Of a stretch of 64,000 nt of DNA, positions 11,336 to 22,460 are shown one piece after another; positions within the stretch are counted from its first letter, which is position 1, and each line of letters starts with the position of its first letter. The notes beneath the pieces were generated by a model. The model made no database searches and was not told where the DNA came from. It saw only the letters and a program-made list of their open reading frames with translations. Both the position numbers and the translations under genes were made by a program. The stretch covers positions 9,059,001 through 9,123,000 of the forward strand of contig NC_091123.1 in assembly GCF_040183065.1 (NCBI RefSeq), in the 5' to 3' direction. Origin of the DNA: Periplaneta americana (Eukaryota; Arthropoda; Insecta; Blattodea; Blattidae).

Positions 11336-13536
11336 TTATGAATGCGACACTGAAAGAAAAATATTGACTGTTCCTGCCTATATTTAGAATAACAAATCCT
11401 TTATATTTCTGCTGAGAGGTTGTTTTAAATTGACAGATGATTTTCAAAAGAATTATGAAGCTACCGTTTTCGACCATTAACTAGACTTATTTAGGGTCAG
11501 CATCCATTCATTCATTCTGTAATGACGGAGAATAGATTTTGATTTATAACAACCTCTGGGGAGTCTAAATTGATTTTAAATTTCATAGTATTGAATAGAA
11601 ATTCTAGAGTGAAAAATAACAAAGCTTGTAAGAACCATTTTTGTAATTTTAAGGTGTTGACAAAACAGGTTGTAAGTGTGAAGCCCAATAATGTATAAAA
11701 GTCTTATGTTGAAATTCAAGGAGAAAATTAATATAGGCAGTCACAGATATCACCAGTTATAGAGGATTTGAATGGAAAGAAATGTTTGTCTCTCCTGAAA
11801 AATTTTTTTACACTCTTCAATTACCTATTATTGTCTTTTAAATGTGTTGCATATAAGTTACAGGTAAATTTGCCAAGTAATGTTCCCAAAATTTACCACA
11901 TCTTAAATTCCTGACTGTGCCAATGTAGACAAACATAGAGACTGTTCCCTCATCTAGAAATAGAGAATGATCCACTCTTTACAGTTAAATTTGCTGTAAT
12001 TATTTCGGAATTTGTGATAGATGAGATTTTGAGCAAGTTGTCTACAAATAATAAATATTAGTTCCTCCCGTCATTATCTTTTCACTATTCCTCAGTTATA
12101 GTCATGCTGTAACATGGTTTCAGAAAGAAATTTATGGCTGCACAATGAGAGGACCACCCTGTATATTCACACACTGAACCCACGCCTTGGGGAGTGTTGC
12201 GGTTGTGCAGTTTCTTCATGCTCTTCGGTGTATCCATATTTATTTATATGAATTTATCCCATGTTAGTTACTCTAGAATGGGAAGGAATATTCTAGACTA
12301 GCAACTCCATACATGCATATTCATGTATCAATCTATATTTCTAATGCAGTTCAAGGCCTTTTGAAAACCTTGTGGTATAGTATTCAGTGATCAATTTACA
12401 TTGCAAGTTTTTCAATTACAATGATGATGGGATCAAAAAGCTCAACGAAACTAAATCGAAAGTAGACTGGTGTTGACATCTGTGTAGACTAGACTGTGGA
12501 TTCGTTATAATCCACTCTGTTGTGGATGTCTGTATTGTGTTGAAGTCATTCCATTAATGTAAGAAAAGAGAGTATAAATAATGTTCGCATGATTTTTATA
12601 CCAACTAGTGATTAAAATTAGATAACAGATCATATTATATCTCAATTAACATAGAGTATTAATCAAATGTTCAATGTTGTGTACATATTTTTAAATTGTA
12701 GACATTTATAGCGGGATTTTAAAACATTCTTTATAATACCGGTATATGTATTACAATGTACTAAAACATAAATTGTAGATTGGATAGAATTCGTGTAAAC
12801 AGAGACTAGATTATTTTGTTAACTGTCAGACTAAAGATAGTGGTTTTTAAAAAGATAAGAGTTGGTAGTTTGACGATAAGTAACACAAGATTTATACGGG
12901 TTTTATAGTGCAATATGTAATATCAGATAGTTGTTCATGAAGTCTTAGGGGGTCATTCAAATCGAAAAATAGCACGTTGGATCAAAAATACTTTCATAAA
13001 GTCTTTTAGTTCGTTTTATTTTCTGTTATTTATAACAAGGGTTTGTTCTACGAATTTTAAGCGTGTTATATTAAGAGAAACATATATATGAATACTGTAT
13101 ATTGAATTGAATTTTTACCATCTTGTACAGCATGTTACAATATTACTGTATAATCCCGAATAGCACCCATCCCTGAATAAGATACGCACCCTAAATTTCT
13201 AATGACAAAACTCGGAAAAATGTACTAAGAGACCACGATATGAAAGGCTTGAATAAAACCCGCACCCAATTTTCAGAAACAATATTTTTTAATAAAAAGT
13301 GCAGATGGCATTAGAAATTATACAGTACTTAATGTACTGCTCATTTGACAGCAAAAATAGACTATAAAAACTATTTCTAGGGGTTTAAAAGTTAATTAAA
13401 AACTAAGCAGGCATAGATTGGAGTCAAATTCTGAAATATTAATATTTCAAGTAAAGTCAGATTTGTATAATACACATTACTGTTCGTTAACAGGAAACCA
13501 TAAATTTAAGTCACACAGAGCCTGGGTCTTTGACAT
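11336..13536. other. intergenic, no gene seen
   Basis: AT-rich. The stretch 13138-13290 (CTGTATAATCCCGAATAGCA and following) resembles the ends of old Tc1/pogo-like DNA transposons, but I could not find two ends. No coding region supported. Confidence 0.4.
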
Positions 13537-13694
13537 CTTGTCAACCCACTTGAGGTATGTGGATATAAAGGGAATAATTGAGCCTAGTCCTGGTAGAGTT
13601 CCTGGGTAGCTCAGTCAGTAGGGCATTGGCGTGTTCAGCTGAAGGTCCCAGGTTCGATACCCAGTCCCGGAACAATTTTTCCTTGAAATTATTC
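13537..13694 (+). repeat. dispersed repeat with tRNA-like core (family D), copy 2
   Basis: Matches the copy at 8053-8212 in leader, tRNA-like core (about 13598-13673) and 3' flank. The core has A box TAGCTCAGTCAGTAGGGCA and B box GGTTCGATACC. The outer ends GTTCC/GGAAC pair as an acceptor-like stem. The T stem is damaged by C-to-T type changes, and the anticodon arm pairs poorly, so this copy is not a working tRNA. Confidence 0.6.
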
Positions 13695-14191
13695 ATGTTA
13701 TAAATATGTTGGAACAGTCACAGAATTTACCATGTGACCTCTTGCACTACAATAATCATACACTGCCTGATGAAACCACCATCTGAGTCATGTGACTGGT
13801 GAGCAGGACTGGATTTATATGCGCTCTGAAGAGGTATTGTTCATATAGTAAGTCACGCCCTCATAGTCTGATATCAGATATTTCTGGATACTTAGCTGTG
13901 GTGTGGGAAGCAATGCAAACACAGAAGCTTTTTTAAAGGAGACAAAACAAATTTAAACACAGTATTTCTTGATAAACACTTAACGGTAACTTTCACGTGT
14001 AATATGCTGATTCAATACGTGATTATTTGCTTAATTTAGGTATTATTACATAAAGACTCGATGATTTAAACCACGCCTTCTCAATCGTAATATACGTCTA
14101 TCCAAATACTTTTTTTCAATGTCACGAGGTCGTTTTTCAACAGTTCTAATCTTCTCTCCTCGCAGTGGCTTAGGTGTAATCCATTTCTGAG
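13695..14191. other. intergenic, no gene seen
   Basis: No confident feature. The minus-strand frame at 14046-14297 has a basic C-terminal part but overlaps the SINE body to the right and is not supported as a gene. Confidence 0.4.
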
Positions 14192-14615
14192 GTTGGGGCA
14201 CCTGGAAGGCGGAGTTACATTGCCCCACTAATATATGTGCTGCCAGGAGAGGCCTTAAAACTAATCTTAATCTAAATTTCTGGCCATAGACGAACACAGG
14301 AATAATTCCCTTTAAGGAAAAATTCTGAAAAGAAACTGCCTACTGAAGGATGCACTGGAAAGAATGGTGAATGGGAGGAGTTCGGGGCATAAGAAATCAG
14401 ATGATAAACGATGTTAGATATATGGATCATACCCGGAGACTAAGAGGAAAGCAGAAAATAGGAAAGATTGGAGAATGCTGGGTTTGCAATGAAAGACCTG
14501 CCTATAGACAGAACACTTATGTAAGGAAAAATTCCTGTGCTCCAACTGAAAATCAAATCCAGGACTCCATGAACTTAGCCAGAAGCTCTGACCACTAGAC
14601 CATGAGGCTGTAACT
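14192..14615 (-). mobile_element. tRNA-derived SINE (family H) split by a LINE fragment
   Basis: On the minus strand the head at about 14615-14540 has GGTCTAGTGGTCAGAGC (A box) and GGATTTGATTTTC (decayed B box). The body at 14325-14192 includes GGGAATTATTCCTGTG and CTCCTGGCAGCACA and matches a second copy at about 52241-52455. The SINE is interrupted at 14326-14521 by a LINE 3' end, and the 13 bases TAAGGAAAAATTC stand at both edges of the insert (14313-14325 and 14522-14534). Confidence 0.65.
14326..14521 (+). mobile_element. 5'-truncated LINE 3' end nested in a SINE
   Basis: The plus strand reads NCLLKDALERMVNGR, then in shifted frames ETKRKAENRKDWRMLGLQ and a stop. This is the C-terminal tail pattern of a non-LTR retrotransposon reverse transcriptase. 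A related tail lies at about 37565-37760 on the minus strand. The insert is about 196 bp, is flanked by a 13-bp target-site duplication, and has no poly(A) tail. The family is therefore likely one that does not end in a simple A tract. Confidence 0.7.
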
Positions 14616-15030
14616 TACAGTGCATATAAATCTGGGCCCTACTGATGACGGGAATGAGAACACACTTGCCTTCATGTCTTGATCCATTCTGCTATACAAA
14701 AATGTTTAAACCCATGCTGCCTGTTTTTTGATGAAGGTAAAACTTGACCTAATAAGCTGGTGTACCTGCCTTTACTTGTTGCATCGCTCTATTCTCATAA
14801 CACGAAGTTTAGTGCATTATATACGGACCCCTCTATTAATATTTTAGATGCAGTATTAGTCAAACTAAATTATCAGCTTCATTCCCATGAGAGAGACCTG
14901 TGTTCATATCTTGTATAGTACTAATAGGCATATGTGTACAAAAACCATGTTTAGGGGAGTTTTCAATGGAGTTCACTCTGCCATTTCCACGTTATTTTGG
15001 TTTAATTTAGATCTGCTTCCCATGATGCAC
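14616..15030. other. intergenic, no gene seen
   Basis: No supported feature between the nested SINE and the MITE. Confidence 0.4.
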
Positions 15031-15216
15031 CATGAGCGGGTGAAAACGTAATACGGCGAACGCCAGTAGGGGAAGTTATCCCCACTTACATGAAATGTGC
15101 ATTCGACACAACACTAGCCTATCACGTAGAGTGTGTGGTGAGCTTGTAGGGGAAAAGTGGAAAGGGGTCGTGGGCGGAGCTTAACGTTCGCCGTATTACA
15201 TTTTTCCCCATGAGCG
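15031..15216 (+). mobile_element. hAT-like MITE-1, copy a (170 bp plus target duplications)
   Basis: The element proper is 15039-15208, exactly 170 bp. It begins GGTGAAAACGTAATACGGCG and ends in the inverted counterpart CGCCGTATTACATTTTTCCC, so the terminal inverted repeats are about 24 bp. It is flanked by the 8-bp direct repeat CATGAGCG at 15031-15038 and 15209-15216. Eight-base duplications are the rule for the hAT superfamily. There is no coding capacity, so it must be moved by another element's transposase. A second 170-bp copy is at 56298-56467 in the opposite orientation. Confidence 0.8.
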
Positions 15217-16254
15217 AATTCTATGATGGATAAGTTACGTACAGTTTTGACATGTTACTAGGTGATCAGTTGTTGGTTTCTGGTAGTTAAGTGAAAACTC
15301 TGGCACGAAATCAGCTATTCCTTTATTCCAAATACCTTAACCGACAAAAGGATAAAAATTCATAAAAAAAAAAAAACCAACTGCGTGGACTCTTAACCTT
15401 GTAATAACAAATGTCATCTCCATTGCTGACACGAAAACTTTGTTTATACAGTCATTAAATTCGAAATACTCCAAGTTATCACAAATTAAATTCAATTATG
15501 TTACTAAAATACAGTTCACATGGAAAACTTGCATGAAAATAAACTTATTGGCTGCAATTCTCTGCTTTAATCCATTTTTCAAATGTAATTATACAAAGTT
15601 ATAAATCCTTTATCATATCACAGTAAGAAATGTTAATTTTAAGATTGTAACAAATACGAGTTCACTAATAGAAACTGAGGGAAGTAGATAATGGAGTTTT
15701 GTAAAAAGGACGCTATCAACAAAATTAAATCACTAAAATAAAACTGTTTAAGATCCATCATTTCATAAAATGTGTTACTTTAGCTTAGTATTTTCACTTT
15801 TTTTTTTCATACATCACGGAAATGAGTGGAAGGAGAAATTATTTATAACAGTTTATTAACGTAAAGCCACAAAATTGTTGAGAACGCCCTCATTACAAAA
15901 CACTATCAATATGAAATATATTAAAATCAAATATGAACACAACTGTTTAATGTAGACATAATTTGGTAATCTTGTTACACTAGATTTGTCTACGGATTTT
16001 TGTAAAAGAAACCTAAACTATACCGAGTAAGTTATACTTGGTAGCCACATTAACTGAAAAGATTACAACTGTGAGGTTCTTGTGCATATTTTAAAAAAAT
16101 AACAATAAGAACGCTAATGAAACAAACATTTGAGATCCATTTTAATTGCAATTAAAACACATCGGTTTAAATTAAACCACATGAACTTGAAAACTTAAGT
16201 ATTACATTGGAGATGCTACTCTAGAATCTTTCTTTGTAGGGTACTTATTTACAA
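15217..16254 (-). other. POLE3 downstream region and likely 3' UTR
   Basis: On the minus strand, downstream of the POLE3 stop, the first AATAAA found is at 15857-15852, giving a 3' UTR of roughly 400 bases if used. ATTAAA variants occur earlier. Beyond that the DNA is AT-rich with an A-run near 15364 and no other feature. Confidence 0.45.
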
Positions 16255-16804
16255 TCACTGATCAACACAGTCATATATTACATCTGAACTGGTTTCAAGA
16301 CCGTTTTCTAAATCAACTTCCACACTGCTATCCTTATCACCAGTATCATTCCCATTTTGATCCTCCGATTTTCTTCCCTCTTTCTGCATTTTACGCTTTG
16401 CTGTTGCATCTTTTTTCCCCTTTTGCATCTTTTTGAAATCTGTAAAAGTAAGAATTGACAGAATTTAATAAATATACAATGTAATCTAAATCGAATTCAA
16501 ATTGTTTATTCTTTATTTCTTTTTTCAACCTACATTCCAACACATCCTGTAAAGGGTCCAGGAACTTGCTGAACTCCACGTTACCAATAGCCTGTAATAC
16601 ATCTTGTCCACTAATGGTTTTTCTGTTATTGCTCGTTGCTTCCATGTTGGCTGCAGATGTTATGTATAAAATATATACTGATGCAGATTTAGCAAATGCT
16701 GTTCTTGCTTCTTTAGCGATATTAATTCCATCCGGTAGGGCCTCCTTAATTATCCTAGTAACTACAGCATTTGGCAGATTCAAATCCTCCAGTCTCTCAG
16801 CCAT
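16255..16804 (-). CDS. POLE3: DNA polymerase epsilon subunit 3 (histone-fold protein)
   Basis: Two coding exons, 16804-16534 and 16439-16255, joined across a 94-base intron (16533-16440) with donor GAAT|GTAGGT and acceptor TTTTACAG|AT, phase 1. The product is 151 residues, close to the 147 of human POLE3. It opens MAERLEDLNLPNAVVTRIIK, the family's hallmark N-terminus, followed by KEALPDGINIAKEA, a histone-fold middle (SASVYILYITSAANMEA, then KTISGQDVLQAI and VEFSKFLDPL). After the splice comes YFKKMQKGKKDA and an acidic/basic tail ending CVDQ. The family pairs through its histone fold with POLE4 or CHRAC15-type partners and works in DNA polymerase epsilon and in the CHRAC remodelling complex in the nucleus. 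The unspliced frame stays open across the intron but loses the conserved KKMQKGKK segment, which supports splicing. An in-frame ATG five codons upstream exists, but it overlaps a probable splice acceptor, so 16804 is preferred. Confidence 0.93.
16440..16533 (-). other. POLE3 intron (94 bp)
   Basis: Minus-strand intron starting GTAGGT and ending TTACTTTTACAG. It is AT-rich with a pyrimidine-rich end, and its removal restores the family-conserved C-terminal reading frame. Because 94 is not a multiple of three, retention would change the C-terminus and stop at 16391. Confidence 0.85.
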
Positions 16805-16900
16805 AACTGCAAAATACAAATAACTGACGAAGAAGGGTGATTCGTATTTAAAATCTTACAACACTACCATAATTTTAAACGTGAAAGATTAACAGCATAC
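16805..16900 (-). other. probable POLE3 5' UTR intron and upstream leader
   Basis: Immediately before the ATG the minus strand reads TTTGTATTTTGCAG|TT, a good splice acceptor 2 bases upstream of the start codon (AG at 16808-16807). Possible donors are GTAAGA (intron 16859-16807, 53 bp) or GTATGC (intron 16900-16807, 94 bp). The first exon would then be non-coding. This is inferred from splice-site appearance only. An inverted CCAAT (ATTGG on the minus strand) lies just upstream, near 16905. Confidence 0.4.
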
Positions 16901-17872
16901 CAACCAATTACGCGTCACATATGCAGGCGTCAGTTACATAGAATTATCTCACATGTCATTTTGAACTATGAAGAGAGTACAATTGCACAAGCGAATCAAA
17001 AACGCGCGAAATGTTCGTCAGCTGTTACACTTCAACGAAAACAATTGTAAATAGGGTAGCCAACGTGACTAGGTCAGATTTCCACAAGCCCCTCGCCAGA
17101 GACTCTGCCCTCGCATCATGTCCTACGTGCAATCAGTTGATCACTATAATTTCGTCAAATGCTTCAAAAGAATAAAAATCACTAAATGAATTGATGGTTA
17201 AAAACCGCTGAATCCCTATATCAATCATACAAATAATAAATGATTTTATCCGTCAAACCAACACAGAAAAACAGGAAAACCCCCTAAAGTTAGCGACACT
17301 GCTCATAAACTACACTCTTGCTCTTTCTTTTTTTTTTTCTATACATGTATACCAATAGTACATTAAATATACCTCCGTGGCAAGTGTCAACGTCTACGAA
17401 GAATTTTTTTTTCCGTCAGGAGATGGAGAATTTAAATTGTGTATATACATGTTTTAACCGTTTCTTAGTTGGATACCATGTTCGTATGACTTTATCTACA
17501 AAAATTAGATGTTCTGTTCCATGTGACCAACAGGTGTATATTGCGCCGCACGTCGCGGTGGCACGCATGAGAGCTTGCTTGTGCTACTAGCGCAGACTGG
17601 CGGATGTAATCGCTACTAGCGATTCGCTAGATTGATATTCATTTCTTTTGTTTTCGAAACTAACACAAACATACCATTATGGATATCCACTAATAACGTT
17701 ATAATTTGAAATTCTGAGCAGAAACGTAATAAAAATCAAGGGATATCTAGCGCAAGACAATTTTCACACGCGATGATCACGTAATCCAGTGGTACCACCA
17801 TGATGTTGCACTACGCGGGAAAATACTCATTTCTTCGGTCCAGGTAAATCTTTTACTTAAGCCTGCCATACA
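16901..17872. other. POLE3 upstream region, no other gene seen
   Basis: Probable promoter side of POLE3. It is slightly richer in CG dinucleotides near 16910-17110 than the rest of the window. No TATA box stands at an obvious distance and no ORF upstream looks coding. Confidence 0.4.
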
Positions 17873-18126
17873 TTTCTCATGAAATTTAAAATTAAGTTTT
17901 ATTTAACGACGCTCGCAACTGCAGAGGTTATATCAGCGTCGCCGGTGTGCCGGAAATTTTGTCCCGCAGGAGTTCTTTTACATGCTAGTAAATCTACTGA
18001 CATGAGCCTGTCGCATTTAAACACACTTAAATGCCATCGACCTCGGCCGGGATCGAACCCGCAACCTCGAGCATAGAAGGCCAGCGCTGTACCAACTGCT
18101 CTACCGAGGGCGACTTTTTCATGAAA
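17873..18126 (-). mobile_element. tRNA-derived SINE (family A), complete with target duplications
   Basis: On the minus strand the head reads CTCGGTAGAGCAGTTGGTAC (A box) and GGTTCGATCCC (B box). A body follows with CATGTAAAAGAACTCCTG, GGGACAAAATTTCCGGCACA and CTCTGCAGTTGCGAGCGTCG, and the terminus is GTCGTTAAATAAAA. Flanks TTTCTCATGAAA (17873-17884) and TTTTTCATGAAA (18115-18126) match at 11 of 12 bases, a good target duplication for LINE-driven insertion. The short frames over it are not genes. Confidence 0.8.
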
Positions 18127-19159
18127 ATATGAGACACTTCTACTATCGAAATTTTTCTGAAGAAAATTGAAGTTAGAATGCAAAGGTTGAAACAAAGGAG
18201 TTAACCAAAAAAGGGAAAACAATGTTTATTTGTTTCAATTCATTTATGTCACTTGACAGTACTTTGGACTTTTTTTTTCTCCAACAGTAGCATACTTTTC
18301 TTTCATACATACTTCTTTACTGATTTCAAAATCAAACATTTATAAAATTAAGAACAATTTCCACATTAACTTATGAAACAAACTGTGAAGAAATTACCGA
18401 TTTTTACATTATGAAATACAGTTTGATTAAAATACCGGTACGTGACTTGCGCGTCCCGACAAAAATTACGGGGTCGTTGTACATGTAAATAAAAAAAAAA
18501 AGGCGACTATCCCTTTTTTAGGGGACTATGTTAAGATTTTCGGATAAATTTCAGAAAACGGATCCCTTCCTTTCCCTCTCACTTCAAAATTCCAACCTTG
18601 TGCACACAAAATAAATTATTGGCGCTGAAAAGTGTCTTTTCGTAAGCATGATGATGCACATTCGACAAACAGACAAATCTGCTCTTTTTAATATTTTAAG
18701 ATATAATTGTCAGTGAGGAATCCATATACTGAAATTTTCCCAGCTTTTCTATGTGTGAACACTTGAAAATGAACATGAAACGCACATTTCACTTTACTTC
18801 ATATATGCAAGGCATACCAAAAGCCTAAACTAACTTAATCTGTCACACATTCGTACAATCAAGGCAAAACAAAAGTCTAAACTGATCTAATGTAACCTAT
18901 TACAGATAGGTATCCGTATTCTGAAATTTTCTAGATTCGCAGATTGATACTGGGCTATTTGTGCCTAAGTGCTTTAGTAGAAATCTGCGTTCTTACTGAG
19001 GAAGAAGACGTCACACTGTTGCAACAGTCTCTCTTCATATACAGTGGAAAGCATCTGGTGATTGATTGAATTCGATAAAAACTGAACAGCAAATGCATTA
19101 ACTTCTGTGATCTATACACCAAGTGTTGGAGCATTGTTTTGAGTTTCTCTTAATGATAA
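18127..19159. other. intergenic, no gene seen
   Basis: AT-rich with an A-run near 18489. No confident coding or repeat feature. Confidence 0.4.
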
Positions 19160-19690
19160 TGTCAAACAGCGATGCAGTTATCCCGCGCCAAAATCATGCC
19201 AAACATTAACGTACGGCATTGAAGTCATATGGGACTACCTCACACTGACGGATCTAGATACACTAGAAAAAGTAAAAGCCAGAGGATATTGGGAGAATCA
19301 GAAACAACACCATCTCGACTGGCTTATACATTAGCACAGGAAGACTTTCTTATAGAGAAATTGAGATACAGATTACTACTGCCATCTACACCTCAAACTA
19401 CGAAATCACTGAGGAGGAGAATGGAGAAAAGAGTTCTACATGACAGATGCCGTGACGAACCGAAACTAGGCAAGCCCAAACCAAGAAATTCACAGTGCAA
19501 TCACAAGGCTTGCCATATGTGGCTTACCAAATGAAAAGTGTGTGTGCAAACTGTGTAACAAGAAATGCAAAAGATACCTCTTCTGTGTATGTGCAAAGAG
19601 GACAAAGACTAAATGAATACAGCAAGGAGGAATGGCCCAAAACTTTATGCATGTTCGTGTGCATTTCTCCTATTATTAATGATAATGTCA
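19160..19690 (+). mobile_element. non-LTR retrotransposon C-terminal fragment (family B)
   Basis: In broken plus-strand frames the region reads AMQLSRAKIMPN, LTYGIEVIWDYLTLTDLD, LEKVKAR, then ILGESETTPSRLAYTLAQED and FLIEKLRYRLLLPST. A cysteine/histidine-rich end follows, read in two frames (QCNHKACHMWL, CVCKLCNKKCKRYLFCVC). This is the part after the reverse-transcriptase core in a common arthropod retroelement type. The fragment at 51050-51680 carries the preceding portion of the same type. At least two frameshifts kill it. It is 5'-truncated. Confidence 0.65.
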
Positions 19691-21459
19691 TCTTCGTACA
19701 AATTTGGGAATTGGAATTATATTTGAAATTAATTATTTCAGATGAAAACAAGATGACATGGGATTTTACTTCAAACTGGCAGACAACTGAAGCAGCATTG
19801 TAAAATGGGGCAGTCGTGCTCAAAACTTGTTCTGTGGTCACCCTATCAATGAAAAACGAATACAATAGGCAGAGAAGAGGAAATAAGATAATTTCATATG
19901 AAACTTCCAGCTGGAATAATAATTTCTCCAGAATTGTCTTTAAAATTTAAATTAAAAACCGATTAAATTAATGTTTTTAATATAAAGAACAAGACAATAT
20001 TGCTACCATCTGAAAATGTCTCTCTTCTGTCAATCATTTATGAGTATTATCAAAATGAAACAGTTTTATAAGACTATTTTGTTACAACATTCCAACTGTA
20101 TACTTTATAGCTTCTGCTACTTTTTGGAAGTTACAATGTATATTTATGACTGCTATTTGTGTTCACAGATATAACAGAAGAAGGCCTGAACTGACTTCAA
20201 CGTGTGCATGAGAGAAGTTTATTACAGGACCATATACAAGAGCATGTCCAGCAGCAGAGATGATGCCTCAAGTTAGGATGGATGCATACCAGGGGAGTAA
20301 CTGTGGATGTAGTATAGAGTTCATAACACTGAATTACTGTCAGCTAAACACGCATGCAAATATTTAATTTAATTTTTATCAGTTCTAGTTGGTTATCTCT
20401 GAAATCATATACATTTAAAGATTCTTTCGAGAGAGTCCTTCATTCAGTAGTCATCTTTGTGTCCGTCTGTCTGTCAGTCATACTCATTTCAATCGAATTT
20501 GATGAGCACAATTTACAACAAGGATATTTACAATGTACAATGGTAATTCTGCATTTCTTGATCATGTTCAAGGGAAATTGTGAAGTTTGGATTTAAACAT
20601 TTTGATTATTATTATTATATAGTTATGTATATTTGTTTAATCTTGAGCCATTATTTTTCACTTTTTCCCTTCTGGAGAGATGTTTTGTCCCATGAGCGTA
20701 ATTTACTCTAAATCCTTCTCGTATTTCAGAAGACAGTCAAATGCAGTTAATTTGTTGGTAATTTATCGTGCTTGCCATCAGATTCAAGGTCCTTAGGACT
20801 AGCTCACTGACTCTGTGAACAATACAGATGAAAACTAATACGGACATGAAGTAAATTTATTACACGTTGAACAGTATCAAGATGCAAAACTGTCAGTTAC
20901 GTCTGGCCCGTGTCAGTGTTCACTTGCATTTGCCATTATTCATACTATTTCTAATGTGAGTGGGAAAGCATTATTTTCGTACCCAATACATTCTTAATAT
21001 CCCTAGTATAAGGTCATTGGTGGCCCACATGATAGTGAAAATGTTAAAGTAATTTTTTGAAAGATGTTATAGCCTCGAAATAATCAGATTTTTCCTTCTT
21101 TCATCTCCACTGAAATTTCCTTCCAACTGCGACTTCAGAATCCTGGCTATAACAGTTCTAATCTTAAGAAAGAAAAGCTAATTTTGTTAATTACGAAACA
21201 AGAAACTAAATAAAAGAAACACGTGCAAGAGTACAAGAAAGTTCTGTATTAATACTTGTGATTGGTGCCTCTCTTCTGTAGCAGTGAGCTGTCTGCTGAT
21301 AAGATGTGAGTCACTCTAAGGATTGAAGGTAAAGCTGTACATACCCGATGTGTGCAGTATGTAGCTGCTTGTATGCACAGTACACATATTCAGAATATGT
21401 TTCTCGAAACCTGGTGGAATTCTTTCCGTGAAATTTTAAGAACTTCTTTGTTATTTTCT
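19691..21459. other. intergenic, no gene seen
   Basis: No supported feature; short ORFs look like chance. Confidence 0.4.
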
Positions 21460-21620
21460 GTAGGGGGTGCATTGTTAGCAGACTAATTTGAGCATTGGCT
21501 TTCCATGCTGGAGACTTGGGTTCAATTCTGAATAGTCTTTATGATGTACTAAGACAAAGTTTGGGACAGACTTTCGCGAAGTAATCCCATTTCTCCTTGA
21601 ACTATCATTATTATTCTGAT
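21460..21620 (+). repeat. possible SINE with decayed tRNA-like head
   Basis: TTAGCAGACTAATTTGAGCA followed at a tRNA-like spacing by GGGTTCAATTCT resembles an A box and B box of a tRNA-derived SINE. No second copy or target duplication was found, so the call is weak. Confidence 0.3.
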
Positions 21621-21799
21621 ATACCGTAATTTTCTAGAGAAGTAAAGGGAATGTCAAAAGGCGTCGTAACATAACCATGAGATTTGAAGGTAGGGAGTTA
21701 GTTTCGATTTTGCTAATTCTGGTGACTAATGATGAAATGTTTTGTTCATGGCTTTCATTCACGCCTCATCCCTAGCTGATAGTTGTCCTCTCTTGTCTG

Positions 21800-22460
21800 A
21801 ACTGTCTTTTGTAAAGCCAGGGTCCAATTCCTTATATCCTCCCCACATCACCTCACCGGGAGAGACCGATGTGGCTCCTGGCGGCCAAGCATCCAGTGTG
21901 ATAGATGATGCTACCAGTGACTGATATGCTAAATTCAGACCGAAGGTATTGCAATCGCCCTCACCCACTAGTGTCTCTCTCAGCCAGGACTCCACTGCCC
22001 TCTCCTCCCTGGCTAGCATTACTTTCCCATGCCCATGAATATGTCGTCATGGATGATAAACATGATGCAACCTTCATTAGAGTCGCCAGAAATAATCTGT
22101 TGTCTCCTGTATTCCTGTTTGAAGTTTTTAGTTCTTCTCTATGACAAATGTAGGGATCACCTCCTAACAGAAATTGGCCATGAACATACTTGTCCTCCAC
22201 ATTCAGATTCTAGCATTTTCCAAATTTACATGCTCACTTCTTCTGGCCTAAGACGTGTTTGACTTGTTGCATCAACCATAAGTTCATACATTCACCACTG
22301 GAATCTCCCGTAGAATCCAGTACAAAGTGTCCAATTCCCTAAAATCAACCATGGACAGGAGACAGTATTTACTGCATGTGCAATCTGCTATGAATTTGGC
22401 AACAGATCAGTCATGATCCATTACTGCTGTTGTAGTAGAGTGTGAAGTGAACAATATGTA
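21800..22460 (-). repeat. dispersed repeat R1, copy 1
   Basis: The core CTCACCGGGAGAGACCGATG, then CCAGTGTGATAGATGATGC, then CCCTCACCCACTAGTGTCTC and CAGGACTCCACTGCC is nearly identical at 26.9 kb and, inverted, at 42.6 and 49.7 kb. The family is about 1 kb and shows no recognised protein domain. ORFs on either strand are carried along by the repeat. Strand is assigned so that the copies at 42 and 49 kb are plus. Confidence 0.7.

Noticed and set aside
16391-16819. Single-exon 142-residue version of POLE3
   Set aside because: The C-terminal part reads through an intron; splicing restores the conserved KKMQKGKK segment and a family-like length.
16566-16823. Plus-strand ORF opposite POLE3
   Set aside because: It is a shadow on the antisense strand of the conserved exon.
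21742-22262. Several overlapping ORFs on both strands
   Set aside because: All fall in repeat R1 and recur wherever R1 does; no domain is recognisable.
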